From assembly GCA_964251965.1 (NCBI GenBank), contig CAXULQ010000007.1, positions 62,001 through 126,000 of the forward strand: a stretch of 64,000 nucleotides of DNA, written 5' to 3'. Below, one piece after another: positions 17,557 to 25,074 of the stretch (positions are counted from its first letter, which is position 1; every line of letters starts with the position of its first letter). A program made the position numbers and the translations under genes. The notes under the pieces are model-generated. The model saw only the letters and a list, made by a program, of their open reading frames with translations, did not search any database and was not told the origin of the DNA. This DNA comes from Mucilaginibacter_A sp964251965 (GTDB taxonomy: Bacteria > Bacteroidota > Bacteroidia > Sphingobacteriales > Sphingobacteriaceae).

Positions 17557-17913
17557 ATGGATATTTACGGCATCAAAAACTGCAACACAGTAAAAAAAGC
17601 ATTAGACTGGCTGAAAGAAAACCATATTGATTTTGAATTTCACGATTTTAAAAAAGAAGGTATTGCTGCGGACAAATTGCAGGATTGGAGCAGTAAAGTT
17701 GGTTACGAAAAACTACTGAACAAACAAGGTTTAACCTGGAAACAGTTGGATGCGGAAACTAAAGCTTCCATCACCGGCGAAAAAGAAGCATTACAACTTT
17801 TGCAGGCTAAAAACAGCATGATCAAAAGGCCGGTTTTAGAGTTTGAGGATCAAGTAGTTTTGGGTTTTGACGAAGGGCAATACCGGATGCTGTTTTTATC
17901 GGGTAAAAGTTAG
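17557..17913 (+). CDS. ArsC/Spx/YffB-family thioredoxin-fold protein
   Basis: A 118-residue protein of the arsenate-reductase-like family. It has a single N-terminal cysteine in YGIKNCNTVKKALDWL (C9) followed by T11, the YffB pattern, and the conserved IKRPVLEF segment with its cis-Pro and Arg (about residue 90). True ArsC would show the same fold; Spx would need a CxxC. Members without further cysteines may reduce a thiol substrate with glutathione or be inactive; no arsenic resistance genes are nearby, so an arsenate role is unsupported. It follows the barrel-protein gene by 9 bp. Confidence 0.85.
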   Translation: MDIYGIKNCNTVKKALDWLKENHIDFEFHDFKKEGIAADKLQDWSSKVGYEKLLNKQGLTWKQLDAETKASITGEKEALQLLQAKNSMIKRPVLEFEDQVVLGFDEGQYRMLFLSGKS

Positions 17914-17962
17914 GCTGAATTTTTTCCATTTTAATCAAAAAAATTATAAGCCCGTTTTTTCC

Positions 17963-18125
17963 AAGTCCGTAGGACTTTCCTGTTTATAGAAAATACATTC
18001 GTTTGGTTTTAATAGCTCCGTAGGAGCTTCCTCCTATATAAATTTAAAGATTAAGAAAAGGAAGCTCCTATGGAGCTAAAATACTTGTGGCAATCTTTCT
18101 ATAAACAGGAAACCCCGATGGGGTT
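17963..18125. repeat. REPIN-like cluster of four short hairpins
   Basis: Four perfect 6-bp stems with 3-nt loops: AAGTCC-GTA-GGACTT (17963-17977), AGCTCC-GTA-GGAGCT (18014-18028), AGCTCC-TAT-GGAGCT (18063-18077) and AACCCC-GAT-GGGGTT (18111-18125). The first two are followed by TTCCTgTTTATAGAAA-like tails; the last two carry the same tail in inverse orientation before them (TTTCTATAAACAGGAAA). The block is therefore two head-facing and two tail-facing units. It fills most of the 375-bp gap between the ArsC-like and M1 peptidase genes; no gene is visible there. Confidence 0.8.
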
Positions 18126-18288
18126 AGCAGCAATAAAACAAATTTTAAACAAGCATTCTTCTTTAAACTTACATTTCGCTAAACCTGCATTTCGCTGCTT
18201 TCGGTAACAATCAGTTTACTTCTTGGCGGTTTAACGTTTTTTTGCTTAATTATGCCTTGATTTAACTATCAGAACTCAAACTAAAATA

Positions 18289-20334
18289 ATGAAAATAAAT
18301 TTCTTACCTGCTTTGGCTTTCGGCTTGTTGTGTTTTGCTGACCTGGCTTCGGCACAAACAACGCCACCGGCAACAACAACTCCTGCTGCTGCGCCTGCCC
18401 AAAGGCCACAACGTGCACCAGAACCAACTATCCAAACCAATTACAATTACCACGATGCTTTTGCGCCATTTTTTTATACCAAAAATGGCAGCGAATACCG
18501 TTCGGCTGGCGGACAACCTGGCCCGAAATACTGGCAAAACCACGCGGATTACCAGTTAACGGCTTCGCTAAATGATCAAACGAATGAAATCACCGGAACG
18601 GAAGTTTTAACTTACACCAACAACAGTCCGGATAAATTGGCTTTTCTGTGGATGCAGTTAGATCAGAATTTGTTTAAACAGGATTCGCGCGGATCAGCAA
18701 TTATTCCAACGGCTGGCAGCCGTAACGGTGGCCGCGGTCAGGTTTTTGATGCCGGTTATAAAATTAAGTCGGTAAAAGTAGTATCCGGCGGAAAAGGAAA
18801 AGCAACCGAAACAGAAGCCAAATTTATGATCAACGATACGCGAATGCAAGTGTATCTTCCGCAAAACTTAAATTCGGATGGCGGGCAAGTAAAACTAAAG
18901 ATCGAATACAGCTTTATCGAACCCAATTACGGTTCGGACAGAACGGGTTACCTCGACACCAAGAACGGCAAAATTTACACCATTGCGCAATGGTATCCAC
19001 GGATGTATGTGTACGACGATGTTTCCGGATGGAACCCTTTGCCTTATACTGGCCCGGGCGAGTTTTACTTAGAATACGGCGATTTTGATATCAATATTAC
19101 CGCACCTGCCAACCACATCGTAGTTTCTTCGGGAGAGTTGCAAAACCCGCAGGATGTTTACACGCCAGAGCAGGTAAAACGCTGGGCAGCCGCCGCAAAA
19201 AGCGACCAAACAGTAATGATCCGTACGGCAGATGAAGTAACCAACAAAGCTTCCCGTCCGGCCGGTAAATCAACTTTAACCTGGCACTTTAAACTCAAAA
19301 ATGCACGTGATGCTTCCTGGGCTTCCTCCGCCGCTTTTATTGTGGATGCTGCCAAAATGAATTTGCCAAGCGGCCGCAAAGCGTTGTCTATTTCTGCTTA
19401 TCCGGTAGAAAGCGCAGGCAACGATGCCTGGGGCAGGTCAACCGAATACACCAAGAAATCCATCGAATTTAACTCGGCCAAATGGTACGAGTTCACCTAT
19501 CCGAGTGCCACAACCGTTGCTGGTATTGTTGGCGGAATGGAATATCCGGGCATTGTTTTCTGCGGATACCGTGCAAAAGGCCGTTCGCTTTACAGTGTGA
19601 ACGATCACGAATTTGGCCACAACTGGTTTCCGATGATTGTTGGTTCAAACGAAAGGTTGTACGGCTGGATGGACGAAGGTTTTAACACGTTCATCAACAC
19701 ACTTTCTACCGCTAATTTTAACAATGGCGAATACAAACCGGCCAATTCGCCAGATATGCACCGCATTGGCACTTTTTTTACAGATCCTTCTGTCGAACCC
19801 ATTTTAAGCGCGGTTGATAATTTAAAAGAAAGGAACAACGGAACTTTGCTGTACTCTAAACCAAGTGCCGGTTTAATTTTGCTGCGCGAACAGGTTTTAG
19901 GCCCGGAGCGTTTCGACCTTGCTTTTAAAACTTACATCAACCGCTGGGCTTTTAAACACCCAACACCTGACGATTTTTTCAGGACGATGGAAAACGTTTC
20001 AGGCGAAAGTTTAAATTGGTTTTGGAGAAGCTGGTTCCAGAACAACTGGCGTTTAGACCAAGGCGTTCGCGATGTGAAATATGTAGATAACGACCCATCA
20101 AAAGGCGCATTGATTACGGTAGATAATTTAGAAAAAATGCCGATGCCGATGATCCTCGAAGTAAAAACCGAAAGCGGCAAAACTAGCCGGATCAAACTGC
20201 CGGTAGAGATTTGGATGCGCAACACTACCTGGACTTTCCGTTATCCATCAACCGAAAAAATAGAATCGGTAACTTCTGACCCTGATAAATCACTTCCCGA
20301 TTTTAACCCGGACAACAACGTTTGGAAAAAATAA
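18289..20334 (+). CDS. secreted M1-family metallopeptidase
   Basis: A 681-residue zinc aminopeptidase-like protein. A signal peptide ends in ASAQ (residue about 23), followed by a low-complexity Thr/Pro/Ala linker. The zinc site is H440-E-F-G-H444 with the third ligand E463 (18 residues later, in GWMDEGFNTF), the exact gluzincin spacing. The N-terminal beta-saddle domain occupies about 80-300 and the C-terminal part about 520-680. The exopeptidase GAMEN-type motif appears only as VGGMEYPG, a variant seen in many Bacteroidota M1 proteins. Likely periplasmic. A hairpin terminator follows the stop. Confidence 0.92.
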   Translation: MKINFLPALAFGLLCFADLASAQTTPPATTTPAAAPAQRPQRAPEPTIQTNYNYHDAFAPFFYTKNGSEYRSAGGQPGPKYWQNHADYQLTASLNDQTNEITGTEVLTYTNNSPDKLAFLWMQLDQNLFKQDSRGSAIIPTAGSRNGGRGQVFDAGYKIKSVKVVSGGKGKATETEAKFMINDTRMQVYLPQNLNSDGGQVKLKIEYSFIEPNYGSDRTGYLDTKNGKIYTIAQWYPRMYVYDDVSGWNPLPYTGPGEFYLEYGDFDINITAPANHIVVSSGELQNPQDVYTPEQVKRWAAAAKSDQTVMIRTADEVTNKASRPAGKSTLTWHFKLKNARDASWASSAAFIVDAAKMNLPSGRKALSISAYPVESAGNDAWGRSTEYTKKSIEFNSAKWYEFTYPSATTVAGIVGGMEYPGIVFCGYRAKGRSLYSVNDHEFGHNWFPMIVGSNERLYGWMDEGFNTFINTLSTANFNNGEYKPANSPDMHRIGTFFTDPSVEPILSAVDNLKERNNGTLLYSKPSAGLILLREQVLGPERFDLAFKTYINRWAFKHPTPDDFFRTMENVSGESLNWFWRSWFQNNWRLDQGVRDVKYVDNDPSKGALITVDNLEKMPMPMILEVKTESGKTSRIKLPVEIWMRNTTWTFRYPSTEKIESVTSDPDKSLPDFNPDNNVWKK

Positions 20335-20355
20335 ACGAAATAAAAAATTATTGAT

Positions 20356-20391
20356 AAAAGAAGCTTTGGGAAACCAAGGCTTCTTTTTGTT
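20356..20391 (+). terminator. intrinsic terminator of the M1 peptidase gene
   Basis: AAAAGAAGCTTTGG and CCAAGGCTTCTTTT pair around a GAAA-type loop with one mismatch, followed by a T-rich run. The left arm is itself a near-copy of the dispersed 12-mer. Confidence 0.8.
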
Positions 20392-20475
20392 TTGTAACAT
20401 CTTTCTTTGCGGCCATGCTTCTTTTACCATCTAAAATTCAATACAACTTTTAGCAAAAATTTTAGTTATCCATAC

Positions 20476-21156
20476 ATGAAGACCAGGATTTTTTTATTCG
20501 TTGCAACTGTTTGTTTCTACAGTAGTTTAAACGCACAAAGTATTTTAAAAGGGTCGGTTTTTGAAGCTAAATCTCCCAGAAAACTGGCCAACGTTTTCGT
20601 ACGAGACATTAATTCGAAAGAGATTTCGCTAACCGATAATTTGGGTAATTTTACCATCCGGACACTAATTAACCATACGCTGGTTTTTTCTTCTCCCGGC
20701 TACGTTTCTGATACTTTATATCTGGTCGATCTTCGGCCTAAAAAAATAGAACTCGTTATACAAGGCATTTCTTTGCGCGAAGTAAATGTTACTTCAACCC
20801 GGTCTTTTAATCCGCGGGAAGAATATCCCGACGTGTACGAAAAAAGCAAGTTTGCTTTATCACCGTCTCGGATTTTCGGTAAAGAAAGTAAAAATGCACG
20901 CCGCTTAAAGCATTATTTCGAACTTGAAGCGGACGAACGGCAAATTGATTCGATATTTAATGCAGCTTATGTGAGCAGCGTTGTGCCGTTAAAAGGGCAG
21001 GAGCTGGAAAATTTTATGTCGATGTACCGTCCGTCGCTTGCCTTTCTTAAAAAAACGCCGCATTCATCGCTCACTTTATACATAAACGATTCGTATAAAA
21101 AGTTTATGGCCTTACCGCCCGATAAACGCAGTTTGCAAAAATTAACATTTAATTAA
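20476..21156 (+). CDS. secreted protein with carboxypeptidase-regulatory-like domain
   Basis: A 226-residue exported protein. The ATG at 20476 gives a clean signal peptide (MKTRIFLFVATVCFYSSLNAQ); the longer reading from 20407 would bury it. Residues about 22-100 form a CarboxypepD_reg-like beta-sandwich (LKGSVFEAKSPRKLANVFV, LTDNLGNFTIRT, LVFSSPGYVSDTL). The rest is charged and helical with no catalytic motif (YPDVYEKSKFALSPSRIFG). Similar short proteins are common in Bacteroidota and their role is unknown. The gene follows the M1 peptidase terminator and precedes the DUF2147 gene by about 60 bp. Confidence 0.75.
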   Translation: MKTRIFLFVATVCFYSSLNAQSILKGSVFEAKSPRKLANVFVRDINSKEISLTDNLGNFTIRTLINHTLVFSSPGYVSDTLYLVDLRPKKIELVIQGISLREVNVTSTRSFNPREEYPDVYEKSKFALSPSRIFGKESKNARRLKHYFELEADERQIDSIFNAAYVSSVVPLKGQELENFMSMYRPSLAFLKKTPHSSLTLYINDSYKKFMALPPDKRSLQKLTFN

Positions 21157-21215
21157 ACAAAAAGGTGTAACGTAAAAGCACTGTACACGTTATATATTGC
21201 AAACCAATATTTAGT

Positions 21216-21716
21216 ATGATAAAAAAAGCATCAGGAACAATTTCTAACATAACCATTTTTTACGGTTTAATTTTGATGTTTAGTATTGGTATCAGCAGTA
21301 AAACTTCCGCACAAATATTAACAACAGGCGTTCTTCCGCAGGACAGGATTATCGGAAAATGGATGTCGGAACAAAAAAACTGCATCGTCCAGGTTTATAA
21401 AAATGGCGACGAATTTGGGGCGAAGTTGGTTTGGTTTGATGATGCGGACGATAAAACCAAACCCATGAACACCCGCACGGATTTTAAAAACCCGAATGTT
21501 TCTCTGCGGAACCGGAAACTGATCGGGATGGATGTGGTAGATAATTTAACGTATAACCCGGCCAGCAATTCCTGGGAAAACGGCCTGATCTACGATGCCA
21601 GCAACGGCCGCACCTGGAGTTCTGTAGCTTCCATGACGAACGATGGTTTACTGAAAGTTACCGGCTACTGGCATTTTAAGTTTCTGGGCAAAACCATGGT
21701 TTTTAAAAGGATTTAA
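21216..21716 (+). CDS. DUF2147 domain-containing secreted protein
   Basis: A 166-residue protein with a signal segment (residues about 10-33, ending in TSAQ) and a DUF2147 body: IIGKWMSEQKNCIVQVYKNG, then GAKLVWFDD, and WENGLIYDASNGRTWSS, finishing with LLKVTGYWHFKFLGKTMVF. DUF2147 proteins are small lipocalin-like beta-barrels of the envelope; no enzymatic activity is established for them. The start codon region contains a TAAAAAAAGCAT copy of the dispersed motif (21220-21231) coding for Lys-Lys-Ala. Confidence 0.85.
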   Translation: MIKKASGTISNITIFYGLILMFSIGISSKTSAQILTTGVLPQDRIIGKWMSEQKNCIVQVYKNGDEFGAKLVWFDDADDKTKPMNTRTDFKNPNVSLRNRKLIGMDVVDNLTYNPASNSWENGLIYDASNGRTWSSVASMTNDGLLKVTGYWHFKFLGKTMVFKRI

Positions 21717-21755
21717 ACCTGTATGCTTCTTTTGTCCACCTAAAAACTTCCCGAA

Positions 21756-22124
21756 ATGATCAAAGCTTACCAATTGATAACCGCTGCAAACGGACATTCG
21801 GAAATTATTACCGGACACATCACGGCAAACGTTATCTGCAAAGCAACATTCGTCCATTTTAAAGAAACGCCTGCCGGTACATTTTACAATTGGCATACCG
21901 CGCCCACCACTCAGTTTGTGCTCACTTTAACAGGCACTTTAGAATTTACTGTTTTTAGCGGAGAAAAATTTATACTGAAAGCCGGCGAAGTTTTAATTGC
22001 TATGGATACCACCGGAAGCGGCCACACCTGGCAAATGCTGGGCGACGAACCCTGGAAACGGGCGTATGTAGTTTTTGATGAAGGGGAAAATATTGGATTT
22101 GTGAAAGATGCTTATTTGGTTTAG
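21756..22124 (+). CDS. cupin-fold protein
   Basis: A 122-residue single-domain cupin. The beta-barrel pattern is visible in NWHTAPTTQFVLTLTGTLEF (motif 1) and GEVLIAMDTTGSGHTWQM (motif 2). Metal-binding histidines would be H in NWHTAP and H in GSGHTW, though motif 1 lacks the usual HxH pair, so metal binding is uncertain. No fused DNA-binding domain. It sits about 40 bp after the DUF2147 gene on the same strand and may share its transcript. Function is not identifiable; members include small isomerases, dioxygenases and sugar-binding proteins. Confidence 0.75.
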   Translation: MIKAYQLITAANGHSEIITGHITANVICKATFVHFKETPAGTFYNWHTAPTTQFVLTLTGTLEFTVFSGEKFILKAGEVLIAMDTTGSGHTWQMLGDEPWKRAYVVFDEGENIGFVKDAYLV

Positions 22125-22143
22125 ATAAAAAAGAAAAAGTTGT

Positions 22144-23232
22144 ATGCAAAACTTAGTAAATGATACACCTTCACCTAAAAAGAATTACGAGTTTGTTGAC
22201 GCCATTCGTTGTATCGCCATGATTAGTATTGTGGCCGAACATTCAATTTTTCTTCCTGATCCTATTTATCACCCGTCAAATCCATTACATTATTATATTT
22301 ACGCAATACTTTTTCAGTTAGTAAAATTTGGAACGATTAATTTTTTCTTGTTAGCTGGATTTCTTATTAGCGAAAAATTCACCGATTATTCTCCTTATGA
22401 ATATTTAAAAAGAAGAGTAAAAAGTACGGTTACACCATGGGTTTTCTGGTCTCTGTTTTTTCTGTTAGTTCTTGTAATAAAAGATATAATTTTAGTTTAC
22501 AGGTTTAATAAGGGTGTTTTTGACCATGATTTTACAGATAGTATTACCTTTCAAATACAGATGATTTACATATACAGTAATTACTGGTTCATTCCTAATT
22601 TTCTGTGTTGTATAACTATTCTTTTAATATTTAGGCGTTACTTATATTCTTATTGGCTAGGTGCAGTTTTGCTTATCTTTTCATTATTTTATTCATTTAA
22701 TATTTACTTTACTTGGATAGAACCGAAGCATCCAACTGCAATATTTGGATTTGTGTTTTTTCTGTGGCTTGGAGCACAATTTAATAGAAATTTTAATTCA
22801 TTTGAGGATAGGGTGAACAAAATACCGGTATATATTTATGCTTTATTGACAATTATTACCTTAATTTTAGGGGTAAAAGAAGCATTGTTTCTTAGAAAAT
22901 TACATAGTGTAGATGCTTATAATAGTTTGCGAATTACGAACATATTATATTCAATTGCTTGCTTTTTTCTATTGCTTCGGATGAAAAACTTAAAAACTAT
23001 TAATATTTTAAAACCGCGTGAAACTACTTTCGGTATATACCTTATACATTATATTCTGGTGGATTCGTTACTGCCAGAGATTTTTAGGCCAATAAAAGAT
23101 AATGTAACACAACTACCGCTGGCAGAAATTTTAGGTTATCAGCTTTTAAGGTTTATAATTGTATATGGAATAACCTATGCAATTGTTAAGGCTTTAAATT
23201 ATACAAAAATGAAATGGACAATTGGAAGATGA
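22144..23232 (+). CDS. membrane acyltransferase (acyltransferase family 3)
   Basis: A 362-residue protein with about ten transmembrane segments. The family signature is in the first segment: YEFVDAIRCIAMISIVAEHS, with the conserved Arg in the first helix and the following His as the proposed catalytic pair. Such proteins O-acetylate or O-acylate cell-surface glycans in the inner membrane. Base composition is noticeably more AT-rich than in the preceding genes. It is the last plus-strand gene before a strong terminator and lies 8 kb from the glycan operon at 28-35 kb, with which it could cooperate; that link is inference. Confidence 0.85.
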   Translation: MQNLVNDTPSPKKNYEFVDAIRCIAMISIVAEHSIFLPDPIYHPSNPLHYYIYAILFQLVKFGTINFFLLAGFLISEKFTDYSPYEYLKRRVKSTVTPWVFWSLFFLLVLVIKDIILVYRFNKGVFDHDFTDSITFQIQMIYIYSNYWFIPNFLCCITILLIFRRYLYSYWLGAVLLIFSLFYSFNIYFTWIEPKHPTAIFGFVFFLWLGAQFNRNFNSFEDRVNKIPVYIYALLTIITLILGVKEALFLRKLHSVDAYNSLRITNILYSIACFFLLLRMKNLKTINILKPRETTFGIYLIHYILVDSLLPEIFRPIKDNVTQLPLAEILGYQLLRFIIVYGITYAIVKALNYTKMKWTIGR

Positions 23233-23326
23233 AATAAGTACAGAAACTAAATTGTAGATTGTCACTTTATACATACAGCTATAGTTTTCTTTGAAAAATG
23301 TAGCGAAAGAACTAATAAAAGTAAAA

Positions 23327-23370
23327 TACAAAAGGCCTATATATCTGTTAAGATAGATAGGCCTTTTGTA
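23327..23370. terminator. bidirectional hairpin terminator between acyltransferase and lectin genes
   Basis: A 20-bp stem (TACAAAAGGCCTAT...) with a single mismatch and a GTTA loop. The arms end in AAAA and TTTT, so it can serve both convergent genes. Confidence 0.85.
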
Positions 23371-23424
23371 GTTAGTAGCTAAATTATAACCTAATTTAGT
23401 TAAGTTGAATAGTGTAACTACACT

Positions 23425-24033
23425 TTAATTATGTTCAAATTTACCAGGATGGCGACTTTTTATACCACCTGCAGTTTCAGTACTCCAAGACTCACTTAAA
23501 TCGGCATTGTAACGAACTAAATTTCCATCGTCCTGTAATACCCAGTAGGAGTAAGCAACACCAGTACTAGGACCTCCCCAATCATTAATGCTTTGATAAG
23601 AAAATGGATAACCGGAATTAACTGCCGGAACTTCACGAGGTTTATAATAACCTTGAGTTCCATTGAAATTACAACTAAAGGTACCATCCGAACGAAAAAT
23701 AATATTAATGTTACTTGCGCCAGTTGCTAATACGCGTGAATCCCACAATCCTTGCTGTGCGGCATTGTATAGAACTAAGTTACCGTCACTACTTTGTACT
23801 ACTAAATAATACTGATGATTAGCGGAGTAGATAAGCTGATTTTGAGCGTAAGTACCAAATTTTATGTAATCACTTGGTGGTTGTGGTTTTACCATAATAT
23901 ATTTATTAAATTTCCTACTAAGAGGTACCGAACTAAATTCCTCCTTCCCCTCATCTTTTTTAAAGCTGTAAAAAGCAATTGGAAGAATGGTCAATAAGAT
24001 AATTAAATTTTTCATAAGTGATTTGTTTTTCAT
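23425..24033 (-). CDS. secreted bulb-type (B-) lectin domain protein
   Basis: A 202-residue exported protein. A hydrophobic leader (LIILLTILPIAFYSF) is followed by a B_lectin domain (about 55-195). One repeat carries the full mannose-binding signature QxDxNxVxY as QDDGNLVRY; another, VQSSDGNLVLYN, is the same motif with one extra residue. Such beta-prism lectins bind mannose-type glycans and occur in plant agglutinins and lectin-like bacteriocins; here a surface or secreted role is likely but unproven. Two ATGs are possible (24033 and 24015) because an 18-bp unit containing the start codon is tandemly duplicated. An IS element begins 63 bp upstream of its start. Confidence 0.82.
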   Translation of the reverse strand: MKNKSLMKNLIILLTILPIAFYSFKKDEGKEEFSSVPLSRKFNKYIMVKPQPPSDYIKFGTYAQNQLIYSANHQYYLVVQSSDGNLVLYNAAQQGLWDSRVLATGASNINIIFRSDGTFSCNFNGTQGYYKPREVPAVNSGYPFSYQSINDWGGPSTGVAYSYWVLQDDGNLVRYNADLSESWSTETAGGIKSRHPGKFEHN

Positions 24034-24048
24034 AAGTGATTTGTTTTA
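24013..24048. repeat. 18-bp tandem duplication across the lectin gene start
   Basis: Two adjacent copies of CATAAGTGATTTGTTTTT (the last base of the second copy is A). Each copy carries an ATG on the minus strand, giving the leader its repeated MKN start. Confidence 0.85.
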
Positions 24049-24095
24049 TTTTCTTTAATAATTTCAAATTTATATAAATTAATAATTATTTCTTA

Positions 24096-24949
24096 GAGCC
24101 TGTTTAAATTTTATTCAATAATAATTTTATAGCTGAGAGTTTGACCATTTCTTCTGAGGTTTCTAATAGTAGTTCGTAGTTCCTGCAGAGCCTTCTGTCG
24201 TTATCGAACCAGGAAAAAGTCCGCTCCACAACCCACCTTTTGTGTACCGGTTTAAACCCTGCGTACCTGTCAGAGCGCATCACAATTTGCAATACATAGC
24301 CGAACTTCTTTTTGACCAGTTCTATAATCTCGCCACGGTAACCGCCGTCTGCTATAATAAGCTTAAGGTTGCAAAGCATTTCGTGTAACGTACGCATCAG
24401 CAGTAAGACAGCCTGGCTATCGTGGACGTGTGCCACAGTTACCATAACGGCCAGCAAAAAGCCGTTCTTGTCTGTTACGACATGCCGCTTGATGCCTTTT
24501 ACTTTTTTGTTGCCGTCATAGCCGTTTAATGACCTGTTGTTTCCCCATCTAACGCTTTGGCTGTCCATAATGCCCAGGCTTGCCTGCCTGCTTTGCCCCA
24601 TCCCAAAACGCACTTTTTCCCTGAGCTTTGACAATAACAAATCAAAACAGTCCAGCACTGACCATTTTTTATAGTAGTAATAAACCAGCTGCCATTTAGC
24701 AAAATTACAAGGCAGCATCCGCCACTGGCAGCCCGTTTTGACCAGGTAAAGGATCGCGTTCCAAACAGAATGCAGGCTGTGCTTCCTTTTTCTTTCCTTC
24801 AACTGTAAGGTTTTCTTTATAAATTGCCACTGGGTTTCTGATAAATCGGTAGGGTACATCTTCTTGTCGTTTGGTCACACAAAAAGAACATTCCTGACCG
24901 GTTTATCTTAACCTATAACATCCCTTTTATTTAATTTTTAAACAGGCTC
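24096..24949 (-). mobile_element. IS5-family insertion sequence, apparently complete
   Basis: An 854-bp element. The ends are inverted repeats beginning GAGCCTGTTTAAA (left) and the complement TTTAAACAGGCTC (right). Both sides are flanked by TTA (24093-24095 and 24950-24952), a 3-bp target duplication as made by IS1031-like members of the IS5 family. One intact transposase ORF fills it. It sits between the divergent lectin and barrel-protein genes. Confidence 0.93.
24104..24859 (-). CDS. IS5-family transposase
   Basis: A 251-residue DDE transposase in a single frame. The N-terminal DUF4096-type DNA-binding region (TDLSETQWQFIKKTL, residues 3-17; VWNAILYLVKTGCQWRMLP) precedes the catalytic core. 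The first Asp is in GIMDSQSVRWG, the second in IIADGGYRG and the Glu in RWVVERTFSWFDNDRRL (Y(2)R(3)E(6)-like ending). No frameshift or stop is present, so the element may be active. It catalyses cut-and-paste movement at TNA-type targets; the flanking TTA repeat agrees. Confidence 0.95.
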   Translation of the reverse strand: MYPTDLSETQWQFIKKTLQLKERKRKHSLHSVWNAILYLVKTGCQWRMLPCNFAKWQLVYYYYKKWSVLDCFDLLLSKLREKVRFGMGQSRQASLGIMDSQSVRWGNNRSLNGYDGNKKVKGIKRHVVTDKNGFLLAVMVTVAHVHDSQAVLLLMRTLHEMLCNLKLIIADGGYRGEIIELVKKKFGYVLQIVMRSDRYAGFKPVHKRWVVERTFSWFDNDRRLCRNYELLLETSEEMVKLSAIKLLLNKI

Positions 24950-24984
24950 TTATTAAAATGTAAAAAAGAAAATGGAACCATAAA

Positions 24985-25017
24985 TTGAGTTTAGTAGCAT
25001 TTGAAAAACTAACTTTG
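24985..25017 (+). promoter_or_regulatory. probable promoter of the second barrel-protein gene
   Basis: TAACTTTG (25010-25017) is an exact TAnnTTTG -7 box, 57 nt before the ATG at 25075. TTG at 24985-24987 could be the -33 element with 22 nt between. It lies just 35 bp outside the IS right end. Confidence 0.55.
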
Positions 25018-25074
25018 CACTTGTTATAAATTGCAGAAGTGAAAATGAGAATTTTGTAATCCTAACAAAATGCT

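Noticed and set aside
17557..17913. Arsenate reductase
   Set aside because: No arsenic resistance genes are nearby and the pattern fits the YffB-like group, so a specific ArsC call is not supported.
17963..18125. CRISPR-like array
   Set aside because: The units are palindromes with variable stem sequence, inverted orientation and no regular spacers, and no cas genes are present.
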